DNA from: Ectobacillus sp042610425
GTDB lineage: Bacteria > Bacillota > Bacilli > Bacillales > Bacillaceae_G
Direction of reading: 5' to 3'
DNA: 64,000 nucleotides
Assembly (NCBI RefSeq): GCF_042610425.1
Contig: NZ_JBGJZM010000001.1
Location: 1,364,001-1,428,000, forward strand
Positions 59,715 through 64,000 of the stretch are shown in pieces (within the stretch, counting starts at the first letter, position 1; the number at the start of each line of letters is the position of its first letter). The position numbers and the translations under genes are program-made. Under the pieces are notes generated by a model. It was not told the origin of the DNA, did no database searches, and saw nothing but the letters and a program-made list of their open reading frames with translations.

Positions 59715-61236
59715 GTTTCCTCCATAGATTTGGGTAAAGCAAATGCTGTAACTCTAATTTCCAATCCATACACTCCATGGATGTAGCATTGTCGGTTTCA
59801 CAATAATTGGAAATATCTATCCCACACCTATCACAGCAAGGATCTGGTTTTTCCTCAAGTGTATAATTAAAGAGCTGCAACAATCCTTCACGTCTACATC
59901 CCTCAACCTCAAGCCATCTTTGCATATCTTGTAATTTATCAATCTTTGTCTTAAGCAATGACGTTGCAGCCGTCATTATTACTTCCTTGACGTTAGCTCC
60001 AAGTTTATTTTTATCCAACCCTTCTTCTGTTATTACACCAAGTTTTTCTAGTTGAAAGTAGACAAAACGCCAATGTTGCTCTGTAAATCCAAACGTATTT
60101 CGAGCTACTTCTTCTGCATGATCTACAGAAATCAGACTTTCCTGTCCTTGTTCTATGCTCATTATAAAACTTGCAATTCGTTCATTACTTGGGAGTTCAT
60201 CTGCTATCATATGCATCGGTCCTTCATGATCCATCGGTGAAAGTAGAATAATGGCAACACTCTTCTGCCCATCACGCCCTGCTCGGCCAATCTCTTGCAA
60301 ATAGGATTCAATATTGGAAGAATATTGAAAATGAACAATATAACGTATGTTTGGTTTATTAATCCCCATTCCAAAAGCACTTGTACATGATATAATCCGC
60401 AACTGATCATGGATGAACTGCTGCTGAATTAGCATACGGTCTTCTTGCTCCATTCCCCCATGATAGTGAGAAACTCCTGCTATTCCCTCTTGTCGTAAAT
60501 AATGGGCAATTGCCTCTGACCAATACCGACTCGAACAATATATAATTCCTGGTCCTTGTAATTTTTTTATATAATCAAGTAAGACTTTCTTTTTCTCTTC
60601 TATTGATTCAACCTTATTAACACAAAGGGCAATATTGGGTCGATCAATCGAAAATAAGTGCATCTTGACGTCAGTTAGATGTAAGCTACTGACAATATCC
60701 TCTAACATAGGTTGTGTTGCTGTAGCCGTTAGTGCAAGAACAGGAGGATTACCTAGTTTTTTCACAACTCGGTATAGTCGCTGATAATCCGGACGAAAAT
60801 CATGACCCCACTGTGAAATACAGTGCGCCTCATCTACTACGAACAAGGCTACTTGAATGCGTTGCAACGTCAAGATAAATTGCGTTGCTTGTAACATTTC
60901 TGGTGAAGCAAATATAAATTTATACCTATGTATACGATGCATTGCTGCTCGTTTTTCTTCGAACGTACGGAAGCTATTAAAGGCTATTACTCGTTTTTCT
61001 CCAATCATACGCAGTTGGTTTACTTGATCTTCCATAAGCGATAGTAACGGTGACACAATGACAACGGCTCCATCTAGTGCATATGCTGGTAGTTGATACG
61101 TAATTGACTTTCCACCGCCCGTAGGAAGCATTGCAACGACATTATGCCCCGCTAGTAAATCAATAATAATTTCCTTCTGTCCTGTACGAAAAGAATCATA
61201 CTTGAACTTTTCCTGTAGCAATGCTTCAAGATTCAC
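59707..61236 (-). CDS. recQ: RecQ-like ATP-dependent DNA helicase
   Basis: 509 aa. Helicase motifs: I MLPTGGGKSITYQ (about 35-47), II VVDEAHCISQWGHDFRPDYQ, III ALTATAT, V CTSAFGMGINKPNIRYIVHF and VI QEIGRAGRDGQ. The C-terminal zinc motif is reduced (CRREGLLQLF then CCDRCGID) and there is no HRDC domain, so this is the short Bacillus form (RecS type). Middle gene of ypbB-recQ-ypbD-ypbE, all overlapping. Confidence 0.94.
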   Translation of the reverse strand: MNLEALLQEKFKYDSFRTGQKEIIIDLLAGHNVVAMLPTGGGKSITYQLPAYALDGAVVIVSPLLSLMEDQVNQLRMIGEKRVIAFNSFRTFEEKRAAMHRIHRYKFIFASPEMLQATQFILTLQRIQVALFVVDEAHCISQWGHDFRPDYQRLYRVVKKLGNPPVLALTATATQPMLEDIVSSLHLTDVKMHLFSIDRPNIALCVNKVESIEEKKKVLLDYIKKLQGPGIIYCSSRYWSEAIAHYLRQEGIAGVSHYHGGMEQEDRMLIQQQFIHDQLRIISCTSAFGMGINKPNIRYIVHFQYSSNIESYLQEIGRAGRDGQKSVAIILLSPMDHEGPMHMIADELPSNERIASFIMSIEQGQESLISVDHAEEVARNTFGFTEQHWRFVYFQLEKLGVITEEGLDKNKLGANVKEVIMTAATSLLKTKIDKLQDMQRWLEVEGCRREGLLQLFNYTLEEKPDPCCDRCGIDISNYCETDNATSMECMDWKLELQHLLYPNLWRKHE

Positions 61237-62281
61237 TGGCTCCTCCTAACGATGCGAGTACTAGACGTATGGAAAAATAATCAATATCTGTACCTACATA
61301 CTCTTTAAGTACACGTAGCTTCCTCGTATTCACTTCCTGAATTACAGTACGAATTCGCTTCAGCTTATCATCTGATACGAAATGGTCTACTCGAAATGAA
61401 GGCACATGCATTGCTATTTCCACTAAATGATCTTCTATCGTATTTTGTTTCAACCTACGTAAAGCAGCCATTTCCTCTATTCCTCTCCCATTTTTCCATA
61501 GCATGTACGTTTTTTGTGCAGACATGCTTAAGATTGTGGCAAAATCATCACGTTCTGGAATTAATGCCTTTAAAAAGGATAACTCATTATCTTGTTCTAT
61601 ATGCGATATTAGATAATGAAGGGTTCCAAGAAACGACAAATGTACTTGAAATGAATCTTGGTGATAGTATAACGCTAATTGCTCACTTGTGTATCCAACG
61701 CGATGTGCACCTGTTAAACGAAAAACGAACTTAGCTGCATCCTCATCCGGTAGTGCCTCGAGCAATTTGAGGATTTCCTCATAAAGCTTGTCCCGAACCT
61801 GCTCTCTCGAATATGGAAGAGAAAATAAGAATGTTCTCACCCAAGACGTAGTATCATGATCTTGCTGTACTGGGAGAAACGACGTATATGTTTGTAAATG
61901 GGAAACGGTTTGTATAAGTAAGGATAACCGCCTCCACACGACTTCCGTTACATCTTTATATACCAAGCCATTTAAATTGGGAGGAAAAGGTGTAACTTGA
62001 AGTGCCTGTGTAAGAGCTGCTTCTCCTAGTGAAGAAAGCAAAAAAGTATTTTCTTCAATTTTTACAATTTGATTTAGGTTTAATAATTGATTAATTTGCT
62101 CATCATATACGTGTCGACTTAGTTTCTTGCAGATTCCGAACAAAAAGGATAAGCCATATACCGTTCCATCTTGTAGAGTTTGTGAAGAACGCTTTCCCTT
62201 TAGAAGATGATAAATGGAAGCAGTCGTCCGTTCACCATTAATTTTTCTAAGTCCGAACAAAATCGTATGTGAAAGTTGCAA
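61226..62281 (-). CDS. ypbB: YpbB, helix-turn-helix domain protein
   Basis: 351 aa. N-terminal part LSHTILFGLRKINGERTTASIYHLLKGKRSSQT typical of YpbB. The C-terminal third (LYYHQDSFQVHLSFLGTLHYL to IEDHLVEIAMHVPSF) resembles the HTH region often found with RecQ, including TIEDHLVEIA. It overlaps recQ by 11 bases and may assist the helicase. Function unproven. Divergent from fer. Confidence 0.88.
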   Translation of the reverse strand: MQLSHTILFGLRKINGERTTASIYHLLKGKRSSQTLQDGTVYGLSFLFGICKKLSRHVYDEQINQLLNLNQIVKIEENTFLLSSLGEAALTQALQVTPFPPNLNGLVYKDVTEVVWRRLSLLIQTVSHLQTYTSFLPVQQDHDTTSWVRTFLFSLPYSREQVRDKLYEEILKLLEALPDEDAAKFVFRLTGAHRVGYTSEQLALYYHQDSFQVHLSFLGTLHYLISHIEQDNELSFLKALIPERDDFATILSMSAQKTYMLWKNGRGIEEMAALRRLKQNTIEDHLVEIAMHVPSFRVDHFVSDDKLKRIRTVIQEVNTRKLRVLKEYVGTDIDYFSIRLVLASLGGASES

Positions 62282-62417
62282 AGCAAACTCCCCTTTTCTA
62301 CTTCATATGCCTATATTGTAACAAAAAAAAACAAGTATCGTCATAGTTGAAAAATTGAGAGTGCTTAAAAAACATGTCGATTTTATAACAAAACATGTAT
62401 TTTCCACGAGTTTTTAA

Positions 62418-62446
62418 TTGAAAAGTTGAAGAAACCGTTTTACAAT
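62418..62446 (+). promoter_or_regulatory. SigmaA promoter of fer
   Basis: TTGAAA (62418-62423), 17-base spacer, TACAAT (62441-62446), 70 bases before the fer ATG. Confidence 0.6.
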
Positions 62447-62516
62447 AGGTTTAGAATTTCTTTCATTAGATTTTTCTGAAAAAGATTTGATACATAATAT
62501 TAGGAGGTTTTCAAAA

Positions 62517-62765
62517 ATGGCAAAGTATACAATCGTTGATAAAGAAACATGCATTGCATGTGGAGCTTGTGGAGCATCTGCACCAGACATTTATGATTAT
62601 GATGATGAAGGTCTAGCATTCGTAACATTAGATGAAAACAAAGGGATTGTTGAAATTCCTGACGTTCTTCTAGACGATATGATGGACGCTTTTGAAGGTT
62701 GTCCAACTGATTCAATCAAAGTTGCTGAAGAACCATTTGATGGCGACGCAACAAAATTCGAATAA
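62517..62765 (+). CDS. fer: 4Fe-4S ferredoxin
   Basis: 82 aa acidic ferredoxin of the B. subtilis Fer type. Cluster ligands: CIACGAC (C11, C14, C17) and a distal Cys in FEGCPTDSI (about 61). Start MAKYTIVDKETC with AGGAGG upstream, not the earlier in-frame ATG. It carries electrons for oxidoreductases, for example P450s or desaturases. Transcribed alone. Confidence 0.97.
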   Translation: MAKYTIVDKETCIACGACGASAPDIYDYDDEGLAFVTLDENKGIVEIPDVLLDDMMDAFEGCPTDSIKVAEEPFDGDATKFE

Positions 62766-62771
62766 TATCGT

Positions 62772-62810
62772 AAAAAAGCGTTATTCCTAATTGGAATAAC
62801 GCTTTTTTTA
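62772..62810 (+). terminator. Terminator of fer
   Basis: AAAAAGCGTTATTCC / GGAATAACGCTTTTT stem with a short loop and T7. Confidence 0.9.
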
Positions 62811-62819
62811 CGTAAAGTA

Positions 62820-62852
62820 AAAACGACCGAAATATACACTCGGTCGTTTTAA
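62820..62852 (-). terminator. Terminator of ribU
   Basis: AAAACGACCGA / TCGGTCGTTTT perfect stem with T4 on the minus strand. Confidence 0.85.
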
Positions 62853-62864
62853 TCATAGATATTA

Positions 62865-63440
62865 TTATGCACTCTTCATTTTTAGACTCATCCAAACCCG
62901 TAATCGGCTAATGAGAAGAACAGCCACTACAGCGATGAATACACCCTTGATAATATTAAATGGCAATATGCTTGTTATAATAAGTTGTTTCATCACTGCA
63001 CTAGACATGGCAGGTGAGTTTAAAAACCATGTGTACGCAGGTAAAATGAGGTAATAATTCAATACACTCATGCTAACCGTCATAATCACTGTCCCAAGAA
63101 CAAGACCTGTTGTTAACCCTTTAACAGAACGATATTTTCGGTACAAATACGCTGCTGGCAAAATGAAAATGCATCCTGCAATAAAGTTAGCAATTTCTCC
63201 AACTGGTACACCTGTTAGGCTTCCTTGAATACCATAGTATAAAATATTTTTCGTAGCTTCTACGATCATCATAGCAACTGGTCCAAACATAATCGCTGCC
63301 ACCAGAGCAGGCACATCACTAAAATCAATTCGTAAAAACACAGGAAATCCTGGAAATGGGAAATCCAACATCATAAGTAAGTAAGCAATACTACCTAACA
63401 TCGCTACAGTCACCATTTTGGTTACGTTTCTGTTCTTCAT
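62865..63440 (-). CDS. ribU: Riboflavin transporter S component RibU
   Basis: 191 aa, about five or six membrane spans (YLLMMLDFPFPGFPVFLRIDFSDVPALVAAIMFGP...). This is the substrate-binding subunit of an ECF-type riboflavin importer (YpaA). FPVFLRIDFSDVPAL and IEATKNILYY-like motifs match. The start MKNRNVTKMV follows GGGAGAG. The 70 upstream in-frame codons are only the FMN riboswitch translated. Its energising EcfAT is not in this window. Confidence 0.95.
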   Translation of the reverse strand: MKNRNVTKMVTVAMLGSIAYLLMMLDFPFPGFPVFLRIDFSDVPALVAAIMFGPVAMMIVEATKNILYYGIQGSLTGVPVGEIANFIAGCIFILPAAYLYRKYRSVKGLTTGLVLGTVIMTVSMSVLNYYLILPAYTWFLNSPAMSSAVMKQLIITSILPFNIIKGVFIAVVAVLLISRLRVWMSLKMKSA

Positions 63441-63507
63441 ATTTCTCTCTCCCTTTTCCTTCGATCTTCGTTTGGAAAATGGGAAGGCCCCATCTATCGT
63501 ACTCATA

Positions 63508-63540
63508 GAAAATCCCCTTTTCAATAAGAAAAGGGGAGAA
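63508..63540 (-). terminator. Terminator of the FMN riboswitch
   Basis: CCCCTTTTC / GAAAAGGGG stem with T-rich tail, between the aptamer and the ribU start. Confidence 0.85.
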
Positions 63541-63596
63541 TTTGTGGTACGGTAAATAACGTTTTCATGAATGTAATGATAACGCCGAACCTCCAT

Positions 63597-63725
63597 CTTC
63601 TCCCATCCAGACTGTACTGTCGGCTTCGGAATCTCACCGAATCGTGCCAAATAAAGGCTCGCGGGCTTAAAAGCATATAGCTCTCATACCGCCGGTAGGG
63701 AATTGCACCCTGCCCCGAAGATAGA
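63597..63725 (-). ncRNA. FMN riboswitch (RFN element)
   Basis: Contains the invariant RFN blocks: CTTCGGGGCAGGGTG, AATTCCCTACCGGCGGTATGAGAGC, the GCCCGCGAGC arm, GATTCGGTGAGATTCCGAAGCCGACAGT and AGTCTGGATGGGAGAAGATG. It binds FMN and controls the terminator before ribU, lowering riboflavin uptake when FMN is abundant. Confidence 0.97.
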
Positions 63726-63748
63726 TCGATATTTGATTTTATAACTCG

Positions 63749-63777
63749 ATTATACAATATTTCGCATGAATTGTGAA
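63749..63777 (-). promoter_or_regulatory. SigmaA promoter of ribU
   Basis: TTCACA (63777-63772), 17-base spacer, TATAAT (63754-63749), placed just upstream of the FMN aptamer. Confidence 0.7.
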
Positions 63778-63939
63778 GAAAAATGTCAGATTTTTATACC
63801 ATTTCATTGAAGTGACTACTAATTTCGATTATACTTATGTCCTAAAGTTATATACAGACAATTGACTTAACACGACTTTGTTTATTTCAACTATAGTCTG
63901 ATGTTTCGCATTACATGCTTATTAAAGGAGGATGATCTC

Positions 63940-64000
63940 ATGACATTTGAAAACAGAATTGTTGAGGCTTTTATCGAGATTCCAACAGGCAGCCAAAATA
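63940..64000 (+). CDS. ppa: Inorganic pyrophosphatase, start only
   Basis: First 20 codons, MTFENRIVEAFIEIPTGSQN, cut by the right window edge. AAAGGAGG lies eight bases before the ATG. The N-terminus VEAFIEIPTGSQN is that of family I soluble inorganic pyrophosphatases of thermophilic and cereus-type Bacillus. The active-site residues lie beyond the window. Confidence 0.75.
   Translation, partial: MTFENRIVEAFIEIPTGSQN

Noticed and set aside
63441..63650. 70-codon N-terminal extension of ribU
   Set aside because: It is the FMN riboswitch and its terminator translated; the true start has its own ribosome site.

Overview
The window is about 64 kb of chromosome from a low-GC, endospore-forming Bacillaceae. 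The gene order (recQ-ypbB-fer-ribU, gudB, cmk-rpsA-fni, der-gpsA-spoIVA-hbs-folE-hepS-menG-hepT-ndk-aroB, qcrABC, dapB-mgsA-bshB1-bshA-cca-birA-panBCD-dinG, asnS-dnaD-nth-ypoC, ponA-recU-yppC-sspM) is the segment next to the replication terminus half of the Bacillus subtilis map. Several local features (asparaginase beside ypdA, a MerR/B12 regulator beside mecB and ypbG, no ypbF, no aspB, no mtrB, no aroC/aroH) point to a lineage nearer the B. cereus type than B. subtilis. That placement is inferred from memory of gene order, not from a search. Most genes lie on the minus strand; ponA, recU, sspM, ypjC, ric, ypzI, ansA, fer and ppa run on plus.

Layout. 1-5.5 kb: the end of an HD phosphohydrolase gene, a Gln/Pro/Tyr-rich protein, small orphans, an accessory two-gene flavin monooxygenase operon of the sulfur-scavenging type (DszC-like plus DszA-like) behind a promoter and a leader terminator, and sspM. 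5.5-14.3 kb: yppC, recU, ponA, then ypoC, nth, dnaD, asnS, ypmB and ypmA (DNA repair, cell wall, replication initiation, Asn-tRNA). 14.5-25.3 kb: dinG; pantothenate synthesis panBCD behind a pan-motif RNA leader; birA, cca, bacillithiol synthesis bshA/bshB1, mgsA, dapB and MazG. 25.4-31.2 kb: YitT-family membrane protein, ilvE, an Fnr-type-controlled Fe-S repair pair, a YugP peptidase, ypjB and ypjA. 31.3-43 kb: cytochrome bc complex, ypiB/ypiA, aroB, ndk, menaquinone synthesis (hepS-menG-hepT), folE, hbs and spoIVA. 43-56 kb: small sporulation genes, gpsA, der, the YIEGIA/YphA set, ypzI, fni, rpsA, cmk, ansA, ypdA and gudB. 56-64 kb: mecB, a CarH/LitR-like MerR, a degenerate YpbG, the ypbE-ypbD-recQ-ypbB operon, ferredoxin, riboflavin importer ribU under an FMN riboswitch, and the start of ppa.

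Functional themes. Menaquinone side chain (hepS/hepT, fni) and ring methylation (menG) feed the quinol:cytochrome c reductase encoded nearby. Bacillithiol is made by bshA/bshB1 and kept reduced by YpdA. Several genes serve the spore (spoIVA, sspM, a SpoVIF-like protein, ypjB, YIEGIA pair, ypzI).

The most unusual structure is a two-copy, roughly 211-215 bp dispersed element (9912-10122 and 28750-28964). Each copy sits in a convergent gap, ends in a hairpin whose stem shows compensatory changes between copies, and carries a left arm able to pair with either of two alternative partners. Other points worth attention are a leader attenuator before the sulfur operon, a metallophosphoesterase whose active site is largely lost, a B12-photoreceptor-like regulator, and an Fnr box placed at -41.5 before ric. 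No rRNA, tRNA, CRISPR array, insertion sequence or prophage was seen.
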